A DNA stretch of 64,000 bases, taken from NCBI GenBank assembly GCA_039583875.1, contig CM077165.1, forward strand, positions 77,178,757-77,242,756. The letters run 5' to 3'. The stretch is from Platanthera guangdongensis (lineage: Eukaryota; Streptophyta; Magnoliopsida; Asparagales; Orchidaceae). Positions within the stretch are counted from its first letter, which is position 1. Every line of letters begins with the position of its first letter. The position numbers were made by a program, and so were the translations under genes. Shown one piece after another: positions 10,263 to 21,250 of this stretch. Below the pieces are notes generated by a model. That model searched no databases, was not told where the DNA came from, and was given only the letters and a program-made list of their open reading frames with translations.

Positions 10263-11178
10263 TGAGTTCGATGATTTTCAAATTTGTGTTCGACGATTTT
10301 CAAGCAGATTACGTCGAGTGGATCCTCCCTTGTACTCGAGTAATTCCCTTGCTGTACTCGAGTAATTGCCTTAGTGCTCGAGTAATCCCTGTGCTGTACT
10401 CGTGTAATCCTTCCCTCCTGTCTCGAAAAATCTGGTTCAGCCGAACCCGGTCTATTTTGTTTGTTCTTCCTGTTATCACTTTAGTATAAATATCTTCTTC
10501 ATCTTCTCTGATTCCTTTTTCCTCCCGAACCAGAGCGGCGTGTGCGAGAAAGAGGTTGTCTGTCCTTAATCCTTCCGGTGGCCGTTGACGGTGCTCCGCT
10601 GCTTGGAATTTCAAACCGATCGTATATCTGGAAAACTCTCGTCGAGAGTTGCGCCCTCGTGGTAATTTCTTCCCCGATTCTCGAAATTTTCTTATTAGGG
10701 TTTTCGGCCCTAACCGTTATTTCGGACATTTTCGTTCAGATTTCGGCTCCTATCGCAACGTGTGGAGATCTGGAGAGTTTTTCCGGTAAATCGAGGCAAG
10801 TGGTGTTCTTGCTCTCCCTCTTGTTCTTGATTCTAAATTTTTACCCTTTTTCTACATTTGTTTGAGTTTATTATGTTTCGATTATTGAGACACTTGTCCT
10901 GAAATCCTAACTTCCCCCCCCCCCCCCCCTCTATTCCTGGAATTGTGACTTGATGTCCCTAAAGCCTTAACCCCAAAATTCTAGTCCATTGAATTGGTAA
11001 ACAAATTGGTTGTCGTGTTGTTATAACCATCGAGTCATCTTGTTCGTTTTTTTTATTAAACTTCACTTGCTTTACTTTGAAATGCTCTTATGCAGTGCAC
11101 TTGGTTGGTTATCCCTTTAGTTTATGATGAATAAAAACAAATGAACCATGCTTGTATAATTATGTAACTAAAGAAACA

Positions 11179-11378
11179 CAGATGAACTGTGCGCGTTGGG
11201 GTCCTCCCTCGGCATAGTGTTTAATACTCAGATGAACTGTGCGCGTTGGGGTCCTCCCTCGGCATAGTGTTAAATACTCAGATGAACTGTGCGCGTTGGG
11301 GTCCTCCCTCGGCATAATGCTTAATTCTCAGATAGACTGTGCGCGTTGGGGTTTCTCCCTCGGCATAGTAATTATTAA
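11179..11378 (+). repeat. 50-bp tandem repeat, 3' LTR copy
   Basis: Four units at 11179, 11229, 11279 and 11329, the counterpart of 2689-2888. Confidence 0.9.
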
Positions 11379-12401
11379 TGAAAGATTGAACTTTTGTTGT
11401 GGTTCTTGTTCTATCTTGATAATGTGTTTAGCCTTTCTTGCTCGGCTAGTTTTATTATTGCTTACTTTTACTCTACTGACCGTTTTGTTGCAGTCGTTTT
11501 TCATTCTCCTTCACCTTGAGGTTTGTGTAGTCTGCTTTTACCCTTGCACTACTTGTAACTTGCTTCTGATGTGTTCTTCTTTTGAATGCCTCAGGATCAG
11601 AGTTGTAGCAGGTTTAGCTGACAGTGTTGGGCTTCTGGTGTTGCTGGTTTCTGTGGCCATTTGATTCCACCTCTGAGCTTGAGGTGGTTGTCTTGTTTAG
11701 ACTTGCCAGATTTGTTTTTTTTCTATGGGTTCGTGTCAGTTGTTGATGCCATAGTCTTGACTTTTCTGTAATGGACTACTTGCTGCTGTTACTGCTGTTA
11801 CTTTTTACCTGATTGTTTTTGCTCTCTGGGAAGGATTTATGTTAGGATGCATTTAGTTATTTTAAAGTATGCAAAACTGCATTCTGGAATATTGACATGG
11901 CATGACTTAAACTACTAAATCTACTACTTTTAAGCGTACAAAAGATTTCTTTATATATATATAGTAAATGTAGAAGTCACATCATCATTTTATGATACTG
12001 GACCCTCATTCTCACGTAGGCTAACAAATGAGCTAACTCGGTATTTTCTGCCACGTAAAATATATATATTTTCTCACCTATGGACTAGTAGTCCACCCGA
12101 CCGAGGGACACGGTCATTAACTCTATTAAATTATATGCATTGTTTTTTAACTAAAAGTTATAAATCTTTTACTTGAAGTAAATGTGAGGACGGGTTGCCT
12201 GAGCGTCTGTAGTTGTCCCCTGCATGTCGTGGCATCACGGCGCGTAGTTTCTCTACTCTGGCGTATTTTTGAATACGAAGAAAATGCGGGTCGTGACACT
12301 CATGGTTCTTTTTGTTCATTTTTACTGTGTCTGGGTGTTGGGAGCTTGTGCTCCTATTTTGGTTTTACTGTACAGGTGGTGCGTTTTCCCCAAGGTTGGA
12401 A

Positions 12402-12800
12402 TGCAGTTCTGAGGAAAATGCACGGTCATGCGTTTTCTTAGCACACGGTTCTCTTGGTGATCGTGCTTTTTATTTGTGCAGGAGAAACGTCGAACTGAGC
12501 TCGACGAATTTCTTAACGCATGGTTTCTTTGGAACCGTGCGCGAAGGAAATGCACGATTTTCCTGTAACTTCTTGAATCTTTCTTTCTGTGTCTAATCGT
12601 GCGTTTTGTTCACGCACGGGCGGCGGCGCCTGTGCGCGTGTAAACGCATGGTTCCCCTGTTCTTTTCCTACTTTCCTGCTTTTTGTCGCTACCCGTGCGA
12701 CTTCCTTCATGCACGGGTCAACGCTTCTTCACCCGCAAGCTTGGGCTAGAAGTTAATAACGCACGATTATCGCACGGTCGTGTGCCAAACCGTGCGTGCC
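12402..12800 (+). repeat. U3 palindromes of the Athila-like LTR (GCACGGT class)
   Basis: Scattered repeats of GCACGGT, ACCGTGC, CGCATGGTT and relatives. A 9-bp inverted repeat is at 12517-12525 and 12533-12541 (CGCATGGTT with AACCGTGCG). CGAACTGAGCTCGACGA at 12491-12507 matches the G and A families. Confidence 0.65.
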
Positions 12801-12817
12801 TAATTTTCTGACCAGCT

Positions 12818-12830
12818 TCTATTTAAAATG
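12818..12830 (+). promoter_or_regulatory. TATA-like box of the Athila-like LTR
   Basis: TCTATTTAAAATG directly downstream of the palindrome cluster. Confidence 0.45.
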
Positions 12831-13768
12831 CAGATTTCTCACCATTTGGACGGACCGGATTACAAACTTTCTCCTCCACCGTTTTCCACCTCCGAGGAAG
12901 GGTTCTTCCATTTCCCTTCATCTTCCACCTTAGGGAGGCGTTCCGGGCAAGCTTTCAATGCCATATTCATGCTCGAGCTTCCTCTCAGCCTCCTCCTTCA
13001 TCGTTGAGCTTCAAGGAGATTTTGATCTAACTTTCTCCATCAAGTTAGGAGAAGTTTGTGCCATCCTCCACCAGATCATGACACGAAGAAGATAGGTCCA
13101 TTAGGAGTGAGTGACAGCCTCCTCTACCCCGGACGCAGTTGAGGACCGAGATAGGACGCGGATTAACAACCTGACAATTCCTCCCTTGAATCCTCCGCAA
13201 GACTTCGGATCCGGTCGATTTCGCACACTTTTATTCTTTTGTTGTTGATAGTGTAGCCTAAAAACTTGTATTTGATGAAGTGTTCTTAGTTTGTAAAACA
13301 TATGTATACAATCATGTCTATGTGATTTCTTATTTATGTTATTTGCTTGAGGTATGCCTTTATTTTCCATCCGCCGCCAATTCTGATTTTGCCGCTCTAG
13401 CAATTGCTAGACGCGTGCGTAGCGAAGAGGTGCTCAAGACCCTCATTCCGCCATTCTCACCACCTCATCTGCATGCCTACTCGTCTATCTGCCAAGCAAT
13501 TCGGTGCATAGCGGCCCGTGTAGTCTTCCATCCCGCTTGGCGAAGCATCGCATAGCGGCGTTGCATAGGATTAGTTCTTAGTGCTTTGTTTCCTATTTCC
13601 GCAACCATCAAAATCTCCCTTAGTTAACTCCAACCTAAGGACTTTAATCTCAAGTCCTCCTCGAAATTAACTCCACCTTACTGTGTTCCTTGAAGAGATC
13701 GATACTTGGGGAAATTCGCACATTTAATATTACTTGTGTGACTGGTACACTTGCCGCCGAACGCATCA

Positions 13769-14971
13769 GTTTTCCTTCCGGGTTTTTCTTTGTTGCGGGT
13801 GTTATTAGTGTGTGAATCCACCGCCACAATGTTTGATCTCCATATTAGCACTTTGTGGGGCTCTACCAGGTTTTTGGGCATTTGCGGTGAAAGGTGGAGT
13901 ATCCAGTCTCCCCCACATTTAGACAGATAAATTGTCTTTGGGGTTGTGTCCTGATGATTTGACCACCTCGCCCGTGTTGTGTTTTTTGGTGGAGTTGACC
14001 ACAAGTGGTTATTAGGGGTTTGTTTCTCTTCCTGATGGTTTAATCGTGCCTTTTTCCCCTTATATCCTTATGTGTTTGGGGTATTCTTGTTGTACGTGAC
14101 GCTTAACGTAAGTTTTTTTTCTTTTTTTACTTTTGTACCTTACTAATGTACTTGTTTATGTACCTTTTCTTTGGTCTTGGGTTGGTACCCCTTGAATTTT
14201 GTACTTGTTGCTTTCTTTTTGCCATCACATGTACTTTCTTGCTGAAGTGTTCTGTCATTGGAATTCCTCAGGTTCAGAGCTGTAGCTGAGTTCGGTGCTG
14301 GTTTTTTTGGAGTGTTTGAGCAGCAGTGTTGGTCGTGGTTGTTGCCTCATCTTAGCGAGGTAGATTGTTGTTTATTTTGTTTTACTGTTTCAGACATACT
14401 TTACTATATGTGGGTTCGTGTCAGTTTGTTGACGCCTATAGAATTGTTATTTTTGGATACTTGCTAGCTTCTTAGTTTTCTTTCTGTGGATGTGGATTAC
14501 TTGCTCTCTGGGATGTTTTATGTTAGGATTGCATGGTAGTTATTTTCAAGTATAAAAATTACTATTATTACCGCATGCATTGCATAACTCAAAATGTTAA
14601 ATCACTATATTTAACGACCGTCAAAAATCTACTTTTACTTCTACTATAAATTTAGAACTTACATGCCTTGAGGTGTCCCTTGAGAACCTCTAAGCTCTTA
14701 TAGGATGCCTAACCGGATAAAAAGAACTATTTTCTACAGCATTTAATTACTTTTCTTGTGGACTAGATGAGTCACTAAGCTGAGGGATACAGCTAACTAC
14801 TATACTTAAACTGATTTAACCTCTTAATAACATAAAGAATCTTTCTTCATGGTTATGTAGGAGTTTTGCCTGAGCGTCCGCAGTTATCCCCTATTGACGT
14901 GGCATCATGACGTGCATTTTTCCCTTACTCTGATATACCTCTATTGGCGGTGAAAAATGTGGGTTGTGATA
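13769..14971 (+). mobile_element. Remnant of the 5' LTR of element B
   Basis: The right part, from about 14250, is related to the A LTR (for example GGGTTCGTGTCAGTT at about 14409 and TCTCTGGGATGTTTTATG). It ends GGGTTGTGATA before a primer site, so this is the 3' part of B's 5' LTR with the terminal CA decayed to TA. The origin of 13769-14000 is unclear. It may be B's LTR too, if the Athila-like element landed in that LTR; the rest would then lie left of the window. No gene seen. Confidence 0.6.
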
Positions 14972-14973
14972 GT

Positions 14974-14984
14974 TGGTATCAGAG
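14974..14984 (+). other. Primer binding site of B (tRNA-iMet)
   Basis: TGGTATCAGAG two bases after the LTR end, the same type as in A. Confidence 0.85.
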
Positions 14985-15132
14985 GGGGGTTGGTTTGACA
15001 AGTTGGTCGAACCAGCCAATCTCATTTAGTTTATTTCCATCTTTCATTTGCCTACACACACTGGTGTGTCATCAGTACGTCTTAACCAAAGCATAGTCAC
15101 TACACTCATAGCATGATAAGAAGTATACAGGG

Positions 15133-15310
15133 TATATTATGTAGTATGGGATGCATAATATATGTTTGTACATGGATCCACCATAGGAGGCAACATGTGA
15201 CGGTTATGTAGTATGGGATGCATAACCATCATCACATGGATGCCCATTAGCACGTTTTCTTTTCTCGTTGCATGTGATATTACGTAGTATGGGATTAATA
15301 ACATTTCATG
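15133..15310 (+). promoter_or_regulatory. Leader RNA with three hairpins (B)
   Basis: Counterpart of the A leader. Hairpin 1, 15133-15162, has stem TATATTATG/CATAATATA. The outermost pair is T-A where A has C-G, a compensatory change. Hairpin 2, 15194-15238, keeps the two-part stem and the loop TAGTATGGGATG. Hairpin 3, about 15281-15310, is degenerate in loop and stem but still pairs CATGTGAT with ATTTCATG with one mismatch and a wobble. Confidence 0.7.
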
Positions 15311-15642
15311 TGTACGCCGCTCATGCATGCATTAAGGCTTTTTTTTAGAATGCATAGCACTACATACATAGCATATCATCACATAAGCACGCGTGCTAAG
15401 TTATGGTTTACATGATGACACATGCGCACACATGATTTTAAAGAAAAATGAAGAATTCATGCATTCATATCATAGGCACATAAGTAAATAGGATGAGAGG
15501 ATGTCATCCTAAGTGGTATAACATCATTATAAAATCCCAGAGCAAGTTGCAGCACAAGCAAGTGTCTTTAAGTATGGTCTGAACTAGTTGAGTGGCTTAG
15601 TTCTAAGCTAGGATTTTGATGAGTTGTTTGTTGCCTTTTAGA

Positions 15643-16874
15643 ATGCCGCCAAACCATCCTGCGACGAGGTGGACTCCCCAATCAGAGGGTGAGTCGTCGG
15701 GTGTGCAGAGTGAGGCATTGATTGAGAGTTTGTACCAGAGCAATGAAACTCTGACGAGGTAGTTAGTTGCGATGCAGTCGCAGATTCAGTCGTTATTGTC
15801 TGCCTCTCCCGCGCAGTAACCCGTAGCGCAAGATTCTATCGCAGGTCAGGTCGTACCTACTGATCCTGCTCCTCTAGTGCCCCAGCGACGTTACCGTCGG
15901 AGATGAAACTTATATCGCATTTCCAGCGATTGAGACCCCCCACTTATGACGGGAGTGCCGATTTCATGGTTTTGGATGATTGTATTATCTCTATGGATGA
16001 GATGTTTACGTATTCGGGGATTATTTAAGCCCAGAAGGTTATGTTTACGGCCTACCAGCTAAAAAGCCTGGCAAAGACCTAGTGGATTTGAGAAAAGGAA
16101 AGTTTGGCAGAAGGATGTTCTTGGTAGTCCTTCAAGAAGATGTTGTTGAAGAAGATCTTACCCTCGGTCGAGCAGGACCGATTGATGAACAATTTCCTGC
16201 ATTTGAAGCAAAGACAGCTCACTGGGAGCAAATATGAGATCGAGCTTAGTATGCTGAGCAGATTTGCTCCTGATTTGGTAGCCTCAGAGGCAGCAAGAGT
16301 GAAGCATTTCCTCGGAGGATTAAGAAGTGATGTCCAGCAATTGGCATGTTCTTATCGACCTGAAAGTTATGCTAAAGTAGTGGAAGCCGCTTTGAAGGTC
16401 GAGGCGATCGAGAACGCAAAAAATCGAGATGCTGCGGCGAGAAAGGAAAAGAGAAAAGGTGAGGAGGATGGAAGCTCTAGGGCATCTGGCCCTTTTTCGA
16501 AGAAGAAAAGTAAGGAAGTATGTAGCTTCTATGGTCGATCCGGCCACCCTTTCGAAAGGTGCTTCAAGAGGATAGCAACGCTGAAGCAGCAGCAGGTGCT
16601 CTCCATCCAAGGCACACTTAAAGGAGATCTAATGTGCACGCACTGTCCTGGGAAGGGACACGATGTTAGTCATTGCTGGATGAAGGATAAGGTCTATTTC
16701 CAGTGCGGGCAGAAGGGGCACCTGAAGACTTCATGCCACCAAGATCAGACTCCAGTGCAGCATGCTCCACTTCGGGCTCTGCAGCCGCCACCAAAACTGG
16801 ATAAAGGAAAAGGAAAGTTGAATGTGGTGACCAGGGAAGAAGCTCAAACCTCTACGCAAGTTATATCAAATTAG
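15643..16874 (+). pseudogene. gag: gag of element B, broken
   Basis: Homologous to A's gag, starting at the ATG of MPPNHPATRW. Stops near 15760 and 15817 and frame changes break the first half. The frame is open from 16140 to 16874 (about 244 codons). The gag core includes MNNFLHLKQRQLTG and the lysine-rich stretch after AIENAKNRDAAARK. The knuckle reads YFQCGQKGHLKTSC: the first Cys of CX2CX4HX4C is a Tyr. Non-functional. Confidence 0.85.
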
Positions 16875-16934
16875 CCCCGGTTTAATTTATTTTTATTATT
16901 TCTCGTTGTTGCCCCAGTTATCATTCATTTAGTT

Positions 16935-17045
16935 ATGTATGCTACGATTTTAGGGGAGTTTAAGGTGCGGAATAGGTGGGCGCTCGTTCTTTTCGATTCG
17001 GGTGCCACCCATTCCTTTGTGGCCCAGAGGTTTGTAGATAAACAT
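16935..17045 (+). pseudogene. pol: Protease of B, N-terminal part
   Basis: Contains LFDSGATHSFVAQRF with the catalytic Asp intact. It is cut at 17045 by element C. The reading resumes at 23134 after one copy of the AAACA duplication, so this is an insertion and not an internal stop. Confidence 0.85.
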
Positions 17046-17828
17046 GTTAAAATTCAACAAACCCGCAGACACCACCTTGGATATCCTGTTGAAACTCAAC
17101 AAACCGGAGGAGGATACGCCCACTTATAATGTTGAAAGTTTTCCCGTATCTTGGAGTTAGCAGGGGTTATCTCAACAAAGCAGTAACAACCAGCAACACA
17201 TGCAGCACAAGCGTCTTTATTGATCAAGAGCAAACTTCTTTACAAAGCGAGACATACATGGCGAGACATGCTTCACCAAAACCCAAACCAGGAGAGCAGA
17301 GACAGTTACAAAGACAAGAAACCAAACAAGCCGCACGGACTCAACCACCAAGCCGCGCGATCTACTACTGTGGAGTCTGCTCAGTCCGCCAGGTCGCCAT
17401 ACTGCAACCCAAGCCGCGCGGACTACCCCTTATTTCAATGCTTAGCTCTTCACCGCCGATCTGCAGGCCGCCTGACCGCGAGGTCGCCTAGCCACCAGAC
17501 CGCACAAGCTGCGCCACCGAATGGAACAGTCCGCCTGAAGCAGGCGACTTCCTAAACCCCGAACCAAGTTGCCAAAGGGAAGACCGCCTAGTCGCAATCC
17601 GCGACCTGCTGTTTACCGCCTGTTGCTTAACCGCAGAGTCTGCACTGTCCCTGACCGCAATCAGAGCCAAGTCCTGGCTTTCCAGTGTTATCCGCACAAC
17701 CTGCACAGTACAACCCAGTCAACTCTTAAACCGCGCGGACTCCAAAGTCCAGACCGCAGCAACTTACGCGAGCTCAATTACTGTTCACTTACTTCGATTC
17801 AGGTTCTTTTTCTGATGTGATACGGGTC

Positions 17829-17838
17829 CTATTTATAG
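17829..17838 (-). promoter_or_regulatory. TATA box in the C LTR
   Basis: CTATAAATAG on the minus strand; the matching position in the other LTR is 22036-22045. The GCGGACT-rich U3 lies just upstream (17900-18900). Confidence 0.6.
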
Positions 17839-17899
17839 GCACGATGATGAGTATGGACACCGCCCTAGCCGATAGGATCATCGCCGCATCCCGCAGCAA

Positions 17900-18900
17900 G
17901 AACAAGTGTGTCTGCTAGCCCGCGGACACACACTCCAGTTCGCCGCTCCTGTGCAGATAGCCAGTCCGCCCCAGCTTCTCCAAGGCCGGACTACAATATC
18001 CAGCCCGCCTTGCCGCCAAAGGCCAAGCCAGGACCACCACAGCCGGACTCTGCAATAGCTATGTCCGCCAATCCGCGGACACAGCACCAGCTCGCATAAC
18101 CCGAGCCCGCAGCCTCGTCATCAAGGCACCTGCCGGACTCAGCGGACACCCGGCTTTCGTCCGCACATCCCGAGTCCATTGCCTCATCTCCAACGCACCG
18201 CCGGACTCAGCGGACACGCCAATCCAGTCAGCTTACACAGCAAACTCCAGTCCGTATTCCTGAATTCATAACCTCATCACAAGGCTAAACCGAACTCAGC
18301 GGACTCCAGCTCTAGTCCGCACGCTCTTGCACAGGCAATCCTGCAGTCCGCATATCCCCAAGCTAGCAATCAAGGCAACATCACTTCTACTAGGATTGGC
18401 GGACTGAGAAAGCAGCCCGCGCTCCACTGCGCGATCTCCCCGGACTGAGCCAACCTGGACTTGGTTCAGAACCAAGTCCAGTCCACTGGCCGCATGGGCC
18501 AGTCCGCACTTGCTAGCGGACACTAGATCTAGCCCGCCATACCAGGCGACCTCCGGTTTCTGTCCGCACTGACCGGTGGTCTCCGCGGCTTCCCGCTGCA
18601 CCAGAGCAAGACCAAGGAAACTGCCAAACCGGTCTGTCGAGCTCCAGTTCTTCAGTTCGCTTCATGTCGGACTCCATAGATAGGATTTCTATCCGCCCGA
18701 TTACTTCCTGGGATCCAACTGCCTGCTGAGTATTCGCCAGCCTGACAGACCGCTACTGCTGTCCGCGTAGTCCACGCGAACAGACCGCCCAGGCCGCCAC
18801 AGAACAAACTGCCTGGAACATCCCTGCCGACTTAGCAGTCCGCCAACCCTGTCCGCGTAGTCCGCGCGGATAGGTTGCCCAAGCCTTCCATTCACCCACT
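17900..18900 (-). repeat. U3 repeats of C (GCGGACT / AGTCCGC class)
   Basis: Many copies of GCGGACT and its reverse complement AGTCCGC, often face to face (for example GTCCGCGTAGTCCGCGCGG near 18855). The same class is in the other C LTR (22110-23090) and in the unrelated H LTR. Confidence 0.75.
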
Positions 18901-18921
18901 TTCACTTCACAGAATTCAACA

Positions 18922-18936
18922 TTCCCCCTTGAAGTG
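18922..18936 (-). other. Polypurine tract of C
   Basis: Minus strand ACTTCAAGGGGGAA next to the LTR. This sets the orientation of the element. Confidence 0.75.
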
Positions 18937-19423
18937 AGAAGTGGTGAATAACTCCAGCAGCTCCCGTAACATTGCACATGGTCCCTCTGATAGCATCTAC
19001 GAAGAGATGCCAATGACATAGTCCTCGCCCCGCATATCGTGGACCATGAGGGAGCCCTCCAGCATTTCCAAAAAGGAGTCATGCTTCCCTCTGCCTTCTT
19101 CAGCTTCAACCTCCACTCATGCATCACAGGAGTATCACCAACTTCCTTGGGCACAAAAGCCCAAGCCTTGTTACCTCTGAGAGAAGTCACCTCTTCAGCC
19201 TTGGTGTCAACCACCTCCTTGATTCTAGTGGGGTCATCACAACCAGAAGAACCTTGCTCGACCTGAGGGCTAACAAGGAAACACGGGACCAAGTCCGCCG
19301 TGTTCCCTTCGCTATATCGAGCTGGTGACTTACTGATCCTCTTCGATCTCCGAAGAACCTGATCATGGCTAACCACCTCCGCTGCTTCTGAACTAGCTCT
19401 GTTCCCGGGCAAGCCTGGAACAA

Positions 19424-19663
19424 TGCTCCCCTTGCTCCCTGAACAAGACGCCTCCTTACTGGAACCAGAAGCACCTGGAGCAACGCTCCCCCTGCTACCT
19501 GAACCAGAAGACTCCCCTCTTGAACAAGAACTGCCTGGAACATCGGTCCCCCTGCTTCCTGAACCGGAAGCCTCCGCCTTCGAGCCAGAAGAACTTGGAG
19601 CATCGCTCCCTCTACTTCCTGACCATGACGCCTTTACCCCGGAGCTAGAACAACCTGGAGCAC
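19424..19663 (-). repeat. 60-bp in-frame tandem repeat in C's ORF
   Basis: About four units of 60 bp (20 residues), starting with GCTCCC on the plus strand at 19424, 19484, 19544 and 19604. It encodes a Ser/Gly-rich stretch with GSGSRG in each unit, after the integrase core. Confidence 0.8.
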
Positions 19664-20894
19664 CTAGTGACTCAGGCAACTCCACTTCCTTAGCAGCAGC
19701 CTCCTTCAGCCCACCGTCTGACCTGCTTATCTCTAGCTCCACATGAGAGCTACCCCAAAACGGCGTCAACTCATCGAATACAATGTCCCTTGACACTATG
19801 AGTTTCTTCATCGCAGGATCCATACACCTCCATCTTCTTCTCTGCTCATCATACCCAACAAAGACTAGCTTTGTCTTGAGAGCACCCGGAGAGTGTATGC
19901 AGCAGGTAGATCCAAACACCCGAAGGTGCTTCACTGAGGGCTTCACTCTGAATATCAGCTCATAAGGAGTCTTCACTATGATCGGACTAAGAGGCATCTG
20001 GTTGATGACATGAGCAGCACAGGCCATCCCTTCTGCCCAAATGGCCTTTGGAACGCCTTTACTCTGAAGCCAACACTTGCAGGTCTCTGTTAACCAACAG
20101 ATCATCCGAGCTGCAATACTATCTTGTGGTGAAGTATGTCCATAAGAAAGCTCCTTCTGGATCCCTTGCTTCCTGCAAAAGTGTGAGAACTCGGTTGAGC
20201 CAAACTCACCACCGATACTTGTCCTCAACACCTTGATCCTCCGGCCAAGCTGGCCTTCCACAAGCTTCTTGAACTCCACAAACAAGCGCATCATGTTGGA
20301 CTTCTTCTTCATGAAGTATACCCATGTATACCTAGAATAGTCATCAACCAATATCAACATGAACCTGCTGCCTCCAAGACTGGCCGTGACGGTCGGTCCT
20401 ACCAGAGCACAATGGACAACCGCCAATGGTGCTTTACATCTGGATTGTGCTTTATCAACCATGAAGCGATAGGCTCCACTTTCCTGACATCCCGCACACC
20501 CCCGACCATCGCCATAGGATGACAATCTAGGCAAGCCTCTTACGAGTCTTCTTTCCGCCATTGCTTTCAGCTTGTCTATCCCTACATGCCCTAGTCTTTC
20601 ATACCAGATAGCTGCACTATCTCTGGCATTCATCTGATCAGCTCCAGAACTAGTTGATGTCCCAACTACGTTCTTCTCCTTACCTCTGACATGAGCTACG
20701 TTCGCCGAGAGCAAGACAACCTTGCACTCCTTCTGAAGATGACCTTGTTGCTTGCATTTATAGCACCGTGGTCCTTCCTTCCTCTTCCTATCACGCCTAG
20801 GAGAAACACTCCTTTCTTCCTGATATGAAGTAGAGGGACCATCGTCAGCAGCAACCTTCACCTTCTTCCTGAACAACCCATCAAGGGAAGTCTA

Positions 20895-21164
20895 AACCTC
20901 CGCAGCTGACCGACATCCACTAATGTGGTCCAAGAGCTCCGATGAGATCACCTACTTGAGAATAGACTCCGCTTTCGCATTTGTCTCCTTCCAAGCTCTC
21001 ATCGCTTCAGCATTGCCAGCAGTAGCCTCTTGTCTTCCTGTTCCGCATACAACCTCCCAAAGGTCCTCGCCAAGAAGAAAGCTCTTCATACAGGACTTCC
21101 ACCTTTCAAAGTTCGTCTCTGTAAGGAGATCAATGCCAAGACAACTTGCATCCTCCACTGCCAT
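20895..21164 (-). pseudogene. gag: gag N-terminus of C
   Basis: Starts at the ATG of MAVEDASCLG (21164), about 70 bp after the primer site. Contains a copia-type gag start, TNFERWKSCMKSFLLGEDLW. In-frame TAG codons at 20952-20954 and 20892-20894 break it. Most of the gag core between this part and the zinc knuckle is absent. Confidence 0.7.
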
Positions 21165-21234
21165 GGTTCTACCACTGGTTTCCTCTATAGAAGAGCAACT
21201 ACTTTCATTGAGCACTGCTTGACCACTCCAACAA

Positions 21235-21250
21235 CCTCGCTATGATACCA
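21235..21250 (-). other. Primer binding site of C (tRNA-iMet)
   Basis: Minus strand TGGTATCATAGCGAGG directly adjoining the LTR. Confidence 0.85.

Larger units (their letters stand above)
920..12298 (+). mobile_element. Element A: full-length Tekay-like Ty3/gypsy retrotransposon
   Basis: Two long LTRs (920-3810 and 9404-12298) flank a primer site, gag, protease, RT, RNase H, integrase with a chromodomain-like C-terminus, and a polypurine tract, in the order PR-RT-RH-IN typical of gypsy. The 5-bp flanks are GCCAT and CTCAT, only an imperfect target duplication. The coding part holds several stops, at least two frame changes and lost catalytic residues, so it is not autonomous. It sits inside the LTR of the Athila-like element. 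Confidence 0.9.
9404..12298 (+). repeat. 3' LTR of element A
   Basis: Begins TGTAATGCC and ends GTCGTGACA. It matches 920-3810 along its whole length, with scattered substitutions and small indels, including a longer C run near 10915-10930. It has its own copy of the palindrome array, TATA box and 50-bp repeats. Confidence 0.93.
12299..13768 (+). mobile_element. 3' LTR of the Athila-like element, second part
   Basis: Continues the LTR broken at 919. It has a U3 palindrome array, a TATA-like box at 12818-12830 and the end GCCGAACGCATCA at 13768. No tRNA primer site follows, as expected for a 3' LTR. Open frames here (for example 12184-12441, 13280-13555) show no known domain. Confidence 0.55.
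17046..18921 (-). repeat. 3' LTR of C (minus-strand sense)
   Basis: Plus strand starts TGTTAAAATTCAACAAACC and ends AGAATTCAACA. The pair at 21251-23128 differs by about five bases in the first 100. It holds the palindrome-rich U3 and a TATA box. Confidence 0.93.
18753..20891 (-). pseudogene. Zinc knuckle-integrase fusion ORF of C
   Basis: About 712 open codons between a TAG at 20892-20894 and a stop inside the LTR at 18753. No ATG marks a start. Order: CCHC knuckle CYKCKQQGHLQKEC (about residue 38), copia integrase zinc region (WYERLGHVGIDKL to GCAGCQESG), integrase core (LILVDDYSRYTWVYF), a copia integrase C-terminal region (TPYELIFRVKPSVKHLRVFG), a serine-glycine tandem repeat, and the first residues of an RT (NKAWAFVPK). 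All three catalytic positions look lost: HCALVGP for the H-D-GP motif, TSIGGEF for SDxGGEF, and AARM for the conserved VAER Glu. The last residues are read from the LTR. An open frame of this length with a dead active site is odd. Confidence 0.8.

Noticed and set aside
14981..15000. tRNA-like signals at TGGTATCAGAG sites
   Set aside because: They are primer binding sites complementary to tRNA-iMet, not tRNA genes.
17129..18179. Several overlapping frames in the C LTRs (also 21335-22478)
   Set aside because: GC-rich repeat DNA is open by composition; frames differ between the two LTRs.
19039..20236. Plus-strand frames opposite C's integrase
   Set aside because: Shadows of the minus-strand ORF with known motifs.
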